A stretch of DNA of 64,000 nucleotides from contig CAZTSX010000013.1 of the NCBI GenBank assembly GCA_964616825.1, positions 27,935 to 91,934 of the forward strand, read 5' to 3'. Of this stretch, positions 18,075 through 26,616 are shown in pieces. The position numbers were made by a program, and so were the translations under genes. The notes beneath the pieces are model-generated. The model was not told the DNA's origin, did no database searches, and saw only the letters and a list, made by a program, of their open reading frames with translations. Position 1 is the stretch's first letter. Each line of letters opens with the position of its first letter. This DNA is from QYOJ01 sp964616825 (GTDB taxonomy: Bacteria > Bacteroidota > Bacteroidia > Bacteroidales > FEN-979).

Positions 18075-18824
18075 CTATCCCTGCTTCAAGTATTTCCGGT
18101 TAAAAAGGTTGTATTTAATCAGGCAAATGACTGCACGGAAAGCATCCTTCATGGTGATCTTCTTGCCCTCTTCGTATGTTCGGCCGTAGTAAGAGATTCC
18201 CACTTCATAGATCCGTATCCCCGGGAATCGGGCAATTTTGGAAGTGACTTCCGGCTCAAAACCAAACCGTTTCTCTTTAAAATAAATCTGTTTCAGGAAC
18301 TCGGCCCGGAAGAGCTTGTAACAGGTCTCCATGTCGGTGAGATTGAGGTTGGTAAACAAGTTGGAAAGGAACGTGAGGATCTTGTTTCCGATGGAGTGCC
18401 AGAAGAAGAGGATCCGGTGCGGCCTGCCCCCCACAAACCGGGAGCCGTACACCACATCAGCCATCCCACTCAGCATGGGTTTCAGCAGCACATTGAACTC
18501 TTCGGGATCATACTCCAGGTCGGCATCCTGGATCACTATAAAATCGCCTGTAGCAAGTTCGATACCTTTGTGCAGGGCGGCTCCTTTGCCTCTGTTTTTA
18601 GGTTGATTGTAAAGCTGGATGCCGGACTGTGGACTGCTGACTGTGGCCTTTTCCATATAGTCTTTGACAACCTTTTCAGTTCCATCCGTCGACGCATCAT
18701 TGATGATGATGATCTCGCGATCGAGGTTATCGGGAAGCTTGACGGCCAGCACTTTGTCGAGAATGGTTGCGATGGTTTTTTCCTCGTTGTAGGCCGGGAT
18801 CAGAATACTCAGTTTCTGGTTCAT
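18075..18824 (-). CDS. Family 2 glycosyltransferase, Dpm1-like (polyprenyl-phosphate sugar synthase)
   Basis: 249 residues, a GT-A domain with no membrane segment. N-terminal LSILIPAYNEEKTI, IIINDASTDGTEK, GKGAALHKGI and the metal-binding DAD at 100-102 (VIQDADLEYDPEEF) fit dolichol-phosphate mannose synthase-like enzymes. These charge a polyprenyl phosphate with a hexose at the cytoplasmic face. MKDAFRAVICLIKYN near the C-terminus is typical of the bacterial subgroup. It directly precedes three GT-C-like proteins that would use such a donor. Residues about 60-68 (ATVSSPQSG) correspond to a GGACTG-word repeat at 18625-18646 and look like an extra surface loop. Which sugar it uses cannot be told. 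Confidence 0.88.
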   Translation of the reverse strand: MNQKLSILIPAYNEEKTIATILDKVLAVKLPDNLDREIIIINDASTDGTEKVVKDYMEKATVSSPQSGIQLYNQPKNRGKGAALHKGIELATGDFIVIQDADLEYDPEEFNVLLKPMLSGMADVVYGSRFVGGRPHRILFFWHSIGNKILTFLSNLFTNLNLTDMETCYKLFRAEFLKQIYFKEKRFGFEPEVTSKIARFPGIRIYEVGISYYGRTYEEGKKITMKDAFRAVICLIKYNLFNRKYLKQG

Positions 18825-18872
18825 AAAATCAGGTATCTGTTACTTGATGATGACTTTCTGTATTTTTACTCA

Positions 18873-21422
18873 TCACTCATAAAAATAGATCCGTTTCACT
18901 CTCCGTGAGATACCGGTCATGATCTCATACGGAATCGTGTCGAGTATTTTTGCCAATTCGGAAACCGGAAGCTGATCACCAAACACGATCACCTGGTCTC
19001 CCTCTTCTACCTCCTTGCCGGCAGCCAGAACCTCTGTGATATCGAGCATGCAGAGATCCATGCATATGTTCCCGATGATGGGCGCCGGCTGGCCTTTTAC
19101 CATCATATGTCCGATGCGATTACCCAACTTCCGGTTCAATCCGTCGGCATAGCCGACAGGAACAATAGCTATAGTTGTATCTTTCCCGGCCTTGCCGGCC
19201 CGGTTATATCCAACCGTTTCACCTCTCTTCACCTCCTTGATCTGAACGATCACGGTCCTCAATGTAGTAACATTGCGAAGCCGCTTCTGCTCTTCCCTGT
19301 TATATCCAATCCCGTAAAGTCCGATGCCGGATCTGACCATATCAAACTGGATGGCAGGGAAGCGGCTGATCCCGGCTGAGTTAAGAATATGCAGCAAGAC
19401 TGGGTAATCCAGTTCCCGGGTAATTGCCTCACTCATCTTGCGAAACCGGTTAACCTGATCTGTTGTGAATGAATCGTGTCCTTTTGCCTCGCTTGCTGCC
19501 AGGTGGGAGAAGATGGACTGGATATGCAATCTGGGATTCTGTTTCACAACTTCAATCAACGCATTGAGATCCTGAGGACCAAAGCCCAGACGGTGCATCC
19601 CTGTATCCAGTTTGATATGGATCCTGACAATGCCCTGTGTAGAGGTGTAATTTCTCTCAATTGCTTCTTCCAGCATTTGGAGGATCCGCAGGCTATAGAT
19701 TTCAGGTTCCAGATTCCAGGCTAGCAGGGAATCCAGACTCTGGTCTTCCGGGCTCATTACCATAATCGGAAGTGTGATATCCGCCTTCCGAAGCTCAACA
19801 CCTTCATCCGTATAGGCAACGGCGAGGTAGTCGACCCGGTGAAACTGCAACAGGTTCGCAATCTCAAAGCTGCCGCTTCCGTATGAGAATGCTTTAACCA
19901 TCGCCATGATCTTCACGCCCGGATTCAATTTAGCCCGGAAATAGTTGAGGTTATGAACCAGCGCTTGCAGATTGATCTCCAGGATCGTCTCGTGAGCTTT
20001 TTGCTGAAGAGCCTGGCTGATCTGTTCAAACCCGAATTTCCGGGCCCCTTTCAACAAAATACTCTCATCGCGAAATGAGGAGAGTGGGAACTGAATGAGA
20101 AAATCTTCTGTAGTTTCATAAAAGACACGCTTCATCGGGAACATTTCCTGGTAACGGAATAGTTCCGGGCCAATACCAATAATTCTGTCGACCTCCCGGG
20201 AAATGACAATCCGTGCAACTTCCTTGTAAAACTCCTCCTGATCCCGGCCGGTTTGTAGAATGTCGGAAAGGATAAGCGTCTTGTTTTTGTGCTGATTTTG
20301 CTGCATGAGGAGGTCCAGGGCGATACTGAGTGAGTTGATATCGGAGTTGTAACTGTCGTTGATTAACGAACAGGAGTTGATCGCCTCCTTCAGCTCCAGA
20401 CGCATGGCGACGGGAGTAAGGCTTGTGAAACGGAGAGAGATGCGAGTTGCGAGTTGCGAGTTGCGAGTTGCGAGTTGCGAGTTGCGAGATTCTTGAACCT
20501 GAACAAACGCCCAGCAGTGAATAGCGTTGTCAATAGAGGCGTTGTCAATGAATGGAATGGTAATCTCCATCTCTTTCTCCTGAATGGAGCCCTGAATGAT
20601 AGTCTGGTTCTCCTCTTTTACGATGCGTTGAATCCTCAGATCATCTGTATCCCGTTTTCCCCAGGTGAATGTTTTCAGGTTCGCAAGATCAGGCGAACGA
20701 TCCAGTTGGTCAGTGATAACTTGATAATCTGAATTGTAGATCAATATCTCAGCGTTCCTGAAGAGTTTCAGTTTCTCGGTTACTTTCTCGGCATCGTCAC
20801 TGAACAATTCATCATGAGCCGGCCCGATCATCGTGAATATCCCGATCGTGGGGTAGATAATCTCCTCCAGCTTCTCCATTTCGCCTGGCTGTGAGATTCC
20901 TGCTTCAATGATGGCCAGGTTGTATTGGGTTTCCATGTTCCAAATCGATAAGGGAACGCCAATTTGGGAATTGTAGCTTTTGGGACTTCGAATCACTTTA
21001 AAATCAGGTGAAAGGAGCTGATAAAGCCACTCCTTCACTATGGTTTTTCCATTACTCCCGGTAACGGCGACAACCGGATAATCAAACTCTCTCCGATGGA
21101 ATGCAGCCAGTTTCTGAAGAGCCGCCAATGTGTCGGGAACCAGGATAAAGGTTGGTTGCCCGGTGCTCGTCCCTTGAACCTCATCCGGCAAATTGCTAAC
21201 CAGAAAGCATGTTACCCCTCGATTAACGAGCTCCCTGATATACTTGTGTCCGTCGTTCCGGATGCTTACAAGTGCAATAAACATCGACTCTTCCGGGTTT
21301 TCTACCTGATGTCGGCTATCAATCATCAGATCGCGAATAACAGGGTTTTTTCCCCCGGAGGTTATCAGTTTTCCGTTTGTGATCTGAGCAATTTTACTGG
21401 ATGTATATTTGGTTTGTGTCAT
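18873..21422 (-). CDS. murF/alr: Bifunctional MurF-alanine racemase fusion
   Basis: 849 residues. The first half is UDP-MurNAc-tripeptide:D-Ala-D-Ala ligase: P-loop TGSNGKT at 121-127, then NDSYNSD in the C-terminal domain. The second half (about 490-849) is a PLP-dependent alanine racemase: KIMAMVKAFSYG with the PLP lysine, KLDTGMHRLGF, and the catalytic-Tyr region VPVGYADG. The fusion couples D-alanine supply to the last cytoplasmic step of peptidoglycan precursor synthesis and is common in Bacteroidota. Residues about 312-328 (NSQLATR repeated) are encoded by seven copies of a 7-bp unit at 20441-20489, placed between the MurF central and C-terminal domains. Its start overlaps the pdxA stop as ATGA. 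Confidence 0.96.
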   Translation of the reverse strand: MTQTKYTSSKIAQITNGKLITSGGKNPVIRDLMIDSRHQVENPEESMFIALVSIRNDGHKYIRELVNRGVTCFLVSNLPDEVQGTSTGQPTFILVPDTLAALQKLAAFHRREFDYPVVAVTGSNGKTIVKEWLYQLLSPDFKVIRSPKSYNSQIGVPLSIWNMETQYNLAIIEAGISQPGEMEKLEEIIYPTIGIFTMIGPAHDELFSDDAEKVTEKLKLFRNAEILIYNSDYQVITDQLDRSPDLANLKTFTWGKRDTDDLRIQRIVKEENQTIIQGSIQEKEMEITIPFIDNASIDNAIHCWAFVQVQESRNSQLATRNSQLATRISLRFTSLTPVAMRLELKEAINSCSLINDSYNSDINSLSIALDLLMQQNQHKNKTLILSDILQTGRDQEEFYKEVARIVISREVDRIIGIGPELFRYQEMFPMKRVFYETTEDFLIQFPLSSFRDESILLKGARKFGFEQISQALQQKAHETILEINLQALVHNLNYFRAKLNPGVKIMAMVKAFSYGSGSFEIANLLQFHRVDYLAVAYTDEGVELRKADITLPIMVMSPEDQSLDSLLAWNLEPEIYSLRILQMLEEAIERNYTSTQGIVRIHIKLDTGMHRLGFGPQDLNALIEVVKQNPRLHIQSIFSHLAASEAKGHDSFTTDQVNRFRKMSEAITRELDYPVLLHILNSAGISRFPAIQFDMVRSGIGLYGIGYNREEQKRLRNVTTLRTVIVQIKEVKRGETVGYNRAGKAGKDTTIAIVPVGYADGLNRKLGNRIGHMMVKGQPAPIIGNICMDLCMLDITEVLAAGKEVEEGDQVIVFGDQLPVSELAKILDTIPYEIMTGISRRVKRIYFYE
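20441..20489. repeat. 7 x 7-bp tandem repeat inside murF-alr
   Basis: Six perfect copies of TGCGAGT and a seventh ending TGCGAGA, 49 bp in all. Because 7 x 3 = 21, three units encode seven residues on the minus strand (NSQLATR), and the frame survives. Immediately left at 20425-20435 is GTGAAACGGAG, which also occurs in the repeat core upstream of waaA at 27838-27848. Confidence 0.95.
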
Positions 21423-22498
21423 TGGTTATTGTTTTCCTGCTGTGACTTGTCCGTATCCAACTGGTTCTTCCGCAGCTCCTTGAATTGTTTCCGGTTGTTG
21501 AATATGTCGCAGCCCTGAAAGAGGGCGCTTCGGAATGCTTGCGGATTTGCCTCATTTTTACCTGCAATATCATACGCTGTTCCGTGTGCCGGTGAGGTTC
21601 GAACCACAGGCAGACCGGCAGTAAAGTTTACTCCCTCGCTAAAAGATAACAGCTTGAATGGTACCATCCCCTGGTCGTGGTACATAGCCAAAACGCCATC
21701 GAATTCACGAAAGTCGGAAGAGCCGAAGAAACCGTCGGCCGGATAAGGGCCATAAGCAAGGATGCCTTCCGAGAAGGCTTCAGCGATCGCTGGCTTGATA
21801 ACCTCCTGATCCTCCTTGCCAATCAATCCTTCATCTCCTGCATGTGGATTCAATGCCAGGATAGCAATCTTTGGCTTAATCACCCCGAAATCCTGCTTCA
21901 ACGATTCATTTAAAATCGTGATCTTCTTGAAAATCAGCTCTTTGGATAAATGCTCGGGTACATTTGCCAGTGGAATATGACCGGTAACCACACCAATCCT
22001 AAAGTCGTGACTCACCATCAGCATCAAGGAATCCTCTGTGTTACACCTGTTTGCCAGGTATTCTGTATGACCTGGGAATGTGAACTTCTCAGACTGAATG
22101 TTGTTTTTATTGATCGGAGCTGTTACCAGGATGTCTATCTTCTCATTTAACAGATCATCCATCGCCATCTCCAGCGACTTAAAAGCAAGTTCGCCGGCAA
22201 TGGATGTAATACTTCCAACATCTATTTTTACCTCCTCCTCTACGATGTTGATGATGTTCAGACGACGCGGTTGGGCCTGTTCTGCTTTCTTGATGATGTT
22301 GAAGTTTATATCATCCAGATTCATCAGCTTCTTGTAATAGGATGCTATCTTCGAAGATCCGTATATAATTACTGTACAGGTTTCAAGCATTCGCTGATCC
22401 TGAATTGCTTTGATGATGATCTCATAGCTGATACCGTTAAAATCACCATGAGAAATTCCAACCCTGATGCGCTTACTGTTATCTGAAGTTTTTTCCAT
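21419..22498 (-). CDS. pdxA: 4-hydroxythreonine-4-phosphate dehydrogenase
   Basis: 359 residues, usual for the family (about 330-360). Recognised from RVGISHGDFNGISYEII at the N-terminus, PINKNNIQ, FPGHTEYLA, LMMVSHDFRIGVVTGH, LALNPHAGDEG, GPYPADGFF, MYHDQGMVPFK and VRTSPAHGTAYDIAGK, which together hold the metal-binding histidines. It oxidises 4-hydroxy-L-threonine phosphate with NAD in pyridoxal-phosphate synthesis. Its neighbour murF-alr is a PLP enzyme, and the 4-bp overlap suggests coupled translation. A word-repeat element sits just upstream of its start, at 22503-22536. Confidence 0.96.
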   Translation of the reverse strand: MEKTSDNSKRIRVGISHGDFNGISYEIIIKAIQDQRMLETCTVIIYGSSKIASYYKKLMNLDDINFNIIKKAEQAQPRRLNIINIVEEEVKIDVGSITSIAGELAFKSLEMAMDDLLNEKIDILVTAPINKNNIQSEKFTFPGHTEYLANRCNTEDSLMLMVSHDFRIGVVTGHIPLANVPEHLSKELIFKKITILNESLKQDFGVIKPKIAILALNPHAGDEGLIGKEDQEVIKPAIAEAFSEGILAYGPYPADGFFGSSDFREFDGVLAMYHDQGMVPFKLLSFSEGVNFTAGLPVVRTSPAHGTAYDIAGKNEANPQAFRSALFQGCDIFNNRKQFKELRKNQLDTDKSQQENNNQ

Positions 22499-22502
22499 GT
22501 TT

Positions 22503-22536
22503 TATCGTGAATCGTGAGACGTGAATCGTGAAACGA
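22503..22536. repeat. Intergenic word-repeat element between the M17 peptidase gene and pdxA
   Basis: Repeated words TCGTGAA, GTGAGAC and TCGTGAA fill most of the 56-bp gap. Bases 22505-22524 are identical over 20 nt to bases 26872-26891 inside the waaA coding region, so the two sites carry the same element. Confidence 0.85.
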
Positions 22537-22554
22537 AAAATATACTTTTTAGAA

Positions 22555-23988
22555 TTATTCCATTCTTTTTTTGATAAACTCAACAATCAATCTGACCCCG
22601 ACGCCTGTTCCTCCCTGCCCGCGATAGGAATCCCGTTTGTCAAGAAAGCATGGGCCTGCAATATCGAGATGAATGAATGGATAATCGGTAAACCGTTGAA
22701 GGAATTTCCCGGCTGTGATAGCTCCAGCTTCCGGGCCACCAATATTCTTTATATCTGCCACTTCCGATTTCAACTCTTCACCATAATCATCCCATAGAGG
22801 CAATTCCACGATGCGTTCAAAGACCTCAAATCCGCAATCCCGAAGAAGCTGATGCTCTTTTTTGGCGTTTGATTGCATCCCGGCCATAGCTTTGTGTCCC
22901 AGCGCTCTGACAGCAGATCCGGTCAATGTGGCCATGTCGATAGTCAGGGCCGGGTCATATCGTTTGGCATAGCTTAGTGTATCAGCCAGGATCAGGCGCC
23001 CTTCAGCATCCGTATTGACCACCTCAACAGTCATTCCGTTTTCCATCCGCAACACATCTCCCGACACAATTGCTTTCGGTCCCGGGCGGTTATCCGTCGC
23101 CGGAATCAGGCCGATGACATGATAAGGGAGCCCGGCCGTGGCAAGAGCAAACAGGGTGCCGGCAACAGCCGCTCCGCCAGCCATGTCGGTCTTCATATTC
23201 TCCATGAAATTTCCTGTCTTCAGGTTCATTCCTCCTGCGTCGTACACAATTCCTTTTCCGATTAAGATCAATGGCTTTTTGTTGATTGCTTTTTCAGGTT
23301 TATGCTCCAGGATGATAAAGACCGGAGGCTCATGGCTCCCTTTGTTTACGCCCAGGATACCTCCCATCTGTAATGCTTCTATCTTCTTCTTGTTTAACAC
23401 CTCTATACTGATACCAGCCTCTTTCACCTTCTTTTCAATCTCCCGGGCAAAAGCAGGAGCCGTAAGAAACGAATTGGGTTCGTTGACCAGATCTCGCGTA
23501 AACGCAACTCCATCCAGGGTGGCATTCAGCTCAGCAAGTGTGTTTTTTGATATGCAATCAGAAAAGATTACGATCTCCCGGAGCGTATGCATCCCTTCTT
23601 TCTCCGTTTTATATTTTAGAAACTGATAGCTTCCCAGAACCAATCCTTCTGCCAGCGCTAACGATTCAGCACCACGTGATTCTACATCAAACAGGGTGGA
23701 TCGCTTGAGTTTCTGTTCGTTAAGGAACGCCTGTATCTTGTCTCCAGCCTTCCTGCACATCTCTTTCCGCTTGGCTGATTCCTTCTCCTTCGGGATGAAC
23801 TGTACCAGCACCCAATGCTTATACCGGTTAAAAGGGATCATCTCAATCTTTTTGGCCTGCTGCTCCTTGATAAACGTTTTTTCCTCGGTTGTGAACAGGC
23901 CATTTGGGATTTTTCGGGTTGAACTGATAAAAATAATCAGGTTATCACCGGCTTTCAGCTTCGATTGGAGTACAATCTTTGGATGCAT
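22555..23988 (-). CDS. M17-family leucyl aminopeptidase
   Basis: 477 residues. The C-terminal catalytic domain holds the two-metal site of the M17 family: LIGKGIVYDAGGMNLK (Lys and Asp ligands), MKTDMAGGAAVAG, and VVNTDAEGRLILADTL (Asp and Glu ligands). DMATLTGSAVRALGHKAMAGM follows as expected. The N-terminal 170 residues are the usual divergent regulatory domain. Cytosolic, releases N-terminal residues from peptides. Its promoter at 24020-24027 overlaps the region used by the plus-strand mqnC promoter. Confidence 0.93.
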   Translation of the reverse strand: MHPKIVLQSKLKAGDNLIIFISSTRKIPNGLFTTEEKTFIKEQQAKKIEMIPFNRYKHWVLVQFIPKEKESAKRKEMCRKAGDKIQAFLNEQKLKRSTLFDVESRGAESLALAEGLVLGSYQFLKYKTEKEGMHTLREIVIFSDCISKNTLAELNATLDGVAFTRDLVNEPNSFLTAPAFAREIEKKVKEAGISIEVLNKKKIEALQMGGILGVNKGSHEPPVFIILEHKPEKAINKKPLILIGKGIVYDAGGMNLKTGNFMENMKTDMAGGAAVAGTLFALATAGLPYHVIGLIPATDNRPGPKAIVSGDVLRMENGMTVEVVNTDAEGRLILADTLSYAKRYDPALTIDMATLTGSAVRALGHKAMAGMQSNAKKEHQLLRDCGFEVFERIVELPLWDDYGEELKSEVADIKNIGGPEAGAITAGKFLQRFTDYPFIHLDIAGPCFLDKRDSYRGQGGTGVGVRLIVEFIKKRME

Positions 23989-23997
23989 GATTTTTCG

Positions 23998-24005
23998 TAT
24001 TTTTG
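23998..24005 (+). promoter_or_regulatory. Bacteroidota -7 element for mqnC
   Basis: TATTTTTG, full match to TAnnTTTG, 40 bp upstream of the ATG at 24046. The opposing element at 24020-24027 lies inside the mqnC leader, so the two start sites should be within a few bases of each other. Confidence 0.5.
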
Positions 24006-24019
24006 AACTGTAAAGATTG

Positions 24020-24027
24020 CAAAGTTA
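24020..24027 (-). promoter_or_regulatory. Bacteroidota -7 element for the M17 peptidase gene
   Basis: The minus strand reads TAACTTTG, a full match to TAnnTTTG, 31 bp upstream of the ATG at 23988. Its likely start site falls close to that of the opposing promoter at 23998-24005. Confidence 0.5.
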
Positions 24028-24045
24028 GAAAAAAAACAGCCGGAA

Positions 24046-25143
24046 ATGTTGACTCTGAATCAGATCGCTGAGAAGGCGCTGGCCATGGAATTTCTCGAAT
24101 TACAGGAGGGATTAAAATTAGTGGATCGTTACCCGCTTGCAGGGCTGATGTATATCGGTCATGAGTTAAGGAAGAAACACCACCCCAACACACATGTGAC
24201 CTGGATCTTAGACCGTAATGTCAACATCACAAATATCTGCCTCTCCGGCTGTAAATTTTGCAACTTCTATCGTACATCAGCCAGCTCCGATGCATACATC
24301 ACTTCCCTTGATGATTACATCCGGAAGATCGAAGAGATGCTAAAACTGGGTGGTAACCAGCTGCTTCTCCAGGGCGGCATGCATCCGAAACTGGGAATAG
24401 AGTTCTATATCCAACTTTTTCGGGACCTGAAGCAAAACTATCCCGATCTGCGGTTACATGCACTGGGACCTCCGGAGATCGTTCACCTGGCAAGAATGGA
24501 GCAAATGACATACAAAGATGTGCTTCAACAACTGGTGGAAGCAGGCCTGACCAGTTTGCCTGGTGCAGGTGCCGAAATCCTGGTCGACCGGATACGCAAA
24601 GAGCTCTCTCCTGCTAAATGCACAACAGCTGAATGGCTGGATGTTATGCGTGCAGCACATCAGTTGGATCTGACCACCTCTGCGACCATGATGTTTGGCC
24701 ATATCGAAACGATGGAGGAGCGGCTTGAGCACCTGATTGCGATCCGGACTGTTCAATCAGAAAAACCTTCCGGGCATAAAGGTTTCCTGAACTTTGTGCC
24801 ATGGCCTTTCCAGGATGAAAATACGGTGTTGAAGGAAAAATCCGGAATTACAAATAGAGTAACACCGGAAGAGTATATACGCATGATTGCTATCAGCCGG
24901 ATCATGTTACCCAATGTCCCAAACATCCAGGCTTCCTGGCTCACGGTAGGGAAAGATACGGCACAACTTTGCCTTCATGCAGGTGCCAATGATTTTGGCA
25001 GTATAATGATCGAAGAGAATGTTGTATCAGAAGCCGGCGCCTCCTACAAATTTAACGCAGAAGGCATCCAGCATGCCATCCGCGAAACCGGGTTTGAACC
25101 GGTGCTGCGGGATCAGTCGTTTGTTTGGACGAAAGAGCAGTAG
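24046..25143 (+). CDS. mqnC: Cyclic dehypoxanthinyl futalosine synthase (radical SAM)
   Basis: 365 residues. The radical-SAM cluster motif is CLSGCKFC (C65, C69, C72) in NVNITNICLSG. Family strings follow in order: LLLQGGMHPKLGIEFY, PPEIVHLA, LPGAGAEIL, TSATMMFGHIET, VPWPFQDENT, NIQASWLTVG and ANDFGSIMIEENVV. These favour MqnC over the related MqnE and CofH. It closes the ring of dehypoxanthine futalosine in the futalosine route to menaquinone, which implies that the organism makes menaquinone by that route rather than by the classical Men pathway. No other mqn gene is in the window. Start chosen at ATG 24046, 40 bp after its promoter. Confidence 0.92.
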   Translation: MLTLNQIAEKALAMEFLELQEGLKLVDRYPLAGLMYIGHELRKKHHPNTHVTWILDRNVNITNICLSGCKFCNFYRTSASSDAYITSLDDYIRKIEEMLKLGGNQLLLQGGMHPKLGIEFYIQLFRDLKQNYPDLRLHALGPPEIVHLARMEQMTYKDVLQQLVEAGLTSLPGAGAEILVDRIRKELSPAKCTTAEWLDVMRAAHQLDLTTSATMMFGHIETMEERLEHLIAIRTVQSEKPSGHKGFLNFVPWPFQDENTVLKEKSGITNRVTPEEYIRMIAISRIMLPNVPNIQASWLTVGKDTAQLCLHAGANDFGSIMIEENVVSEAGASYKFNAEGIQHAIRETGFEPVLRDQSFVWTKEQ

Positions 25144-25169
25144 GGTGACCGATCCGGTTGCCCTTACAG

Positions 25170-25832
25170 CTATTTAATAAGGTTATCCTTAAGCCAGTCC
25201 TGGTAAATACTTTTTCCAATGTCGGTTCCTGCCTGGTCAATATAGTTCGCGTCAGTTATCGAGACCGATGCGGTCCATAAAATTTCATCCTTTTTATTAC
25301 CATAAAGATTTGCGGTCAGGTTAACGATTGTAGTAGTGGTCCAATACCCTCCTGTGGTTACCATATTGTATCCAGGTCCATAATATCCCGGTCCATAATA
25401 TGGGTAGTTATAATTATAATAACCGTAGTAGTTCATGTAGTAGGGAGGATAGCTGGGGAACATGGTCGTTGTAGGAGGCACATAATCTTTCTCTTTATCT
25501 GTTCCTTTGTAAGCAAATATCACAATCGCATCTGCGCCGACACTATCCACGATCCGTTCCAGCTCTGTATACTCATATTTCTTGGTCGGATCGATTAAAT
25601 CCAGGGCCGCAATAGCTTTTAATCCCCTTGAGTTGAAATACTGGACCATCGCATCTTCAAACGGTTTTTCATATTCAAGTTTCTTGAACATTCCCCAAAC
25701 CACGACCTTGCTGATTTGCTCATTCTCTTTGGGATTTTTCCAGGAGGTAAGTGTGACGGGAGAACATCCGGCGATTACGAATGCTGCCAGAACCGCAATG
25801 ACTCCAAAAGATAAAAGTTTCTGTTTTTTCAT
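25170..25832 (-). CDS. Lipoprotein of unknown function (DUF4136-like)
   Basis: 220 residues from the ATG at 25832. This start is chosen because MKKQKLLSF begins a clear lipoprotein signal with lipobox VIAGC, and because a TAnnTTTG element lies 38 bp upstream. A start further upstream would place the signal internally. The fold resembles DUF4136-type lipoproteins: SWKNP near the N-terminus, a Rossmann-like VVVWGMFKKLEYEKPFEDAM, GADAIVIFAYKG, and a C-terminal helix KSIYQDWLKDNLI. In the middle is a tyrosine/proline-rich stretch (about residues 120-155, YYGPGYY-like) of low complexity. Function unknown. Confidence 0.82.
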   Translation of the reverse strand: MKKQKLLSFGVIAVLAAFVIAGCSPVTLTSWKNPKENEQISKVVVWGMFKKLEYEKPFEDAMVQYFNSRGLKAIAALDLIDPTKKYEYTELERIVDSVGADAIVIFAYKGTDKEKDYVPPTTTMFPSYPPYYMNYYGYYNYNYPYYGPGYYGPGYNMVTTGGYWTTTTIVNLTANLYGNKKDEILWTASVSITDANYIDQAGTDIGKSIYQDWLKDNLIK

Positions 25833-25870
25833 GATGTTAGATTTAGATTGTACACTATTTTTCGATGTAA

Positions 25871-25878
25871 CAAACTTA
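25871..25878 (-). promoter_or_regulatory. Bacteroidota -7 element for the DUF4136-like lipoprotein gene
   Basis: The minus strand reads TAAGTTTG, a full match to TAnnTTTG, 38 bp upstream of the chosen ATG at 25832. It supports that start. Confidence 0.5.
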
Positions 25879-25915
25879 CATAATAATCCCGGTATTTTTG
25901 CAATCAACAACAAAT

Positions 25916-26614
25916 TTATTCCAGATTCCGAACCATCCGGGATTCACCACTATCTATGTTCATAGCGACCAGGTTTCCCAATCCGGGGAAGTCAGTATAG
26001 AGACATCCTCCATCCAGATTGTAGATCTGGGTATCTCTGTCTGATAGCCTTCTGAGTATCTCCTCCCTGTGAAGAGGGGAGTGCCCATGAATCAGTTTTC
26101 TTCCTTTAAGAAAATCCGAATGATACGCCTCCCTCCGTGTCCAGATCATTGTATCGGTATCATCAAGCGGATGCAGGCTCTCGGGATTTAATCCAGCGTG
26201 GACCAGAAAAAATCCTTCGCTTTCAATATAATATGGCATCTGTTGAAAAAAGTCAAGGTACCGGGCCGGGATACGCCTGACACCTTCAGGCCCAGGGTAA
26301 CGTTCCATATCAATTCCGAAATTATGTAAGGTGGTCATCCCGGCATTACTCATCCAGAGAATATATTGTCTTTCTGATCTGATCGCGTCAAGAAGCATGA
26401 CTTCATGATTGCCTATGATAGACCTGACATCATATGCTTGTTCCTGAAGCCGGAGGATATAATCGATGACTGCTTTGCTGTCGGGTCCCCGGTCGATGAG
26501 GTCTCCCAGTAAAAACAAGGTGTCGTCAGGTTGCAAGCCGATCTCTTTCTCCACCATCGCCCGGAATGTAGCGATACACCCATGGATGTCTCCGATAACC
26601 CAGCGAGATCCCAC
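25916..26614 (-). CDS. Calcineurin-like metallophosphatase (PPP-type serine/threonine phosphatase family)
   Basis: 232 residues, cytoplasmic. The PPP-family metal and phosphate motifs are all present: GDIHGC near residue 9, GDLIDRGPDS near residue 37, GNHEVM near residue 68, then VHAGL near 135 and HGHSP near 176. Such proteins dephosphorylate phosphoproteins or split dinucleoside polyphosphates (ApaH/PrpE-like); which applies here cannot be told. The start is 2 bp after the apparent stop of waaA, but that stop lies beyond the assembly gap, so the join is uncertain. Confidence 0.9.
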   Translation of the reverse strand: MGSRWVIGDIHGCIATFRAMVEKEIGLQPDDTLFLLGDLIDRGPDSKAVIDYILRLQEQAYDVRSIIGNHEVMLLDAIRSERQYILWMSNAGMTTLHNFGIDMERYPGPEGVRRIPARYLDFFQQMPYYIESEGFFLVHAGLNPESLHPLDDTDTMIWTRREAYHSDFLKGRKLIHGHSPLHREEILRRLSDRDTQIYNLDGGCLYTDFPGLGNLVAMNIDSGESRMVRNLE

Positions 26615-26616
26615 AA

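Noticed and set aside
24046..25143. MqnE or CofH instead of MqnC
   Set aside because: The cluster motif CLSGCKFC with NFYRTSAS and the later strings fit MqnC best; no F420 genes are nearby.
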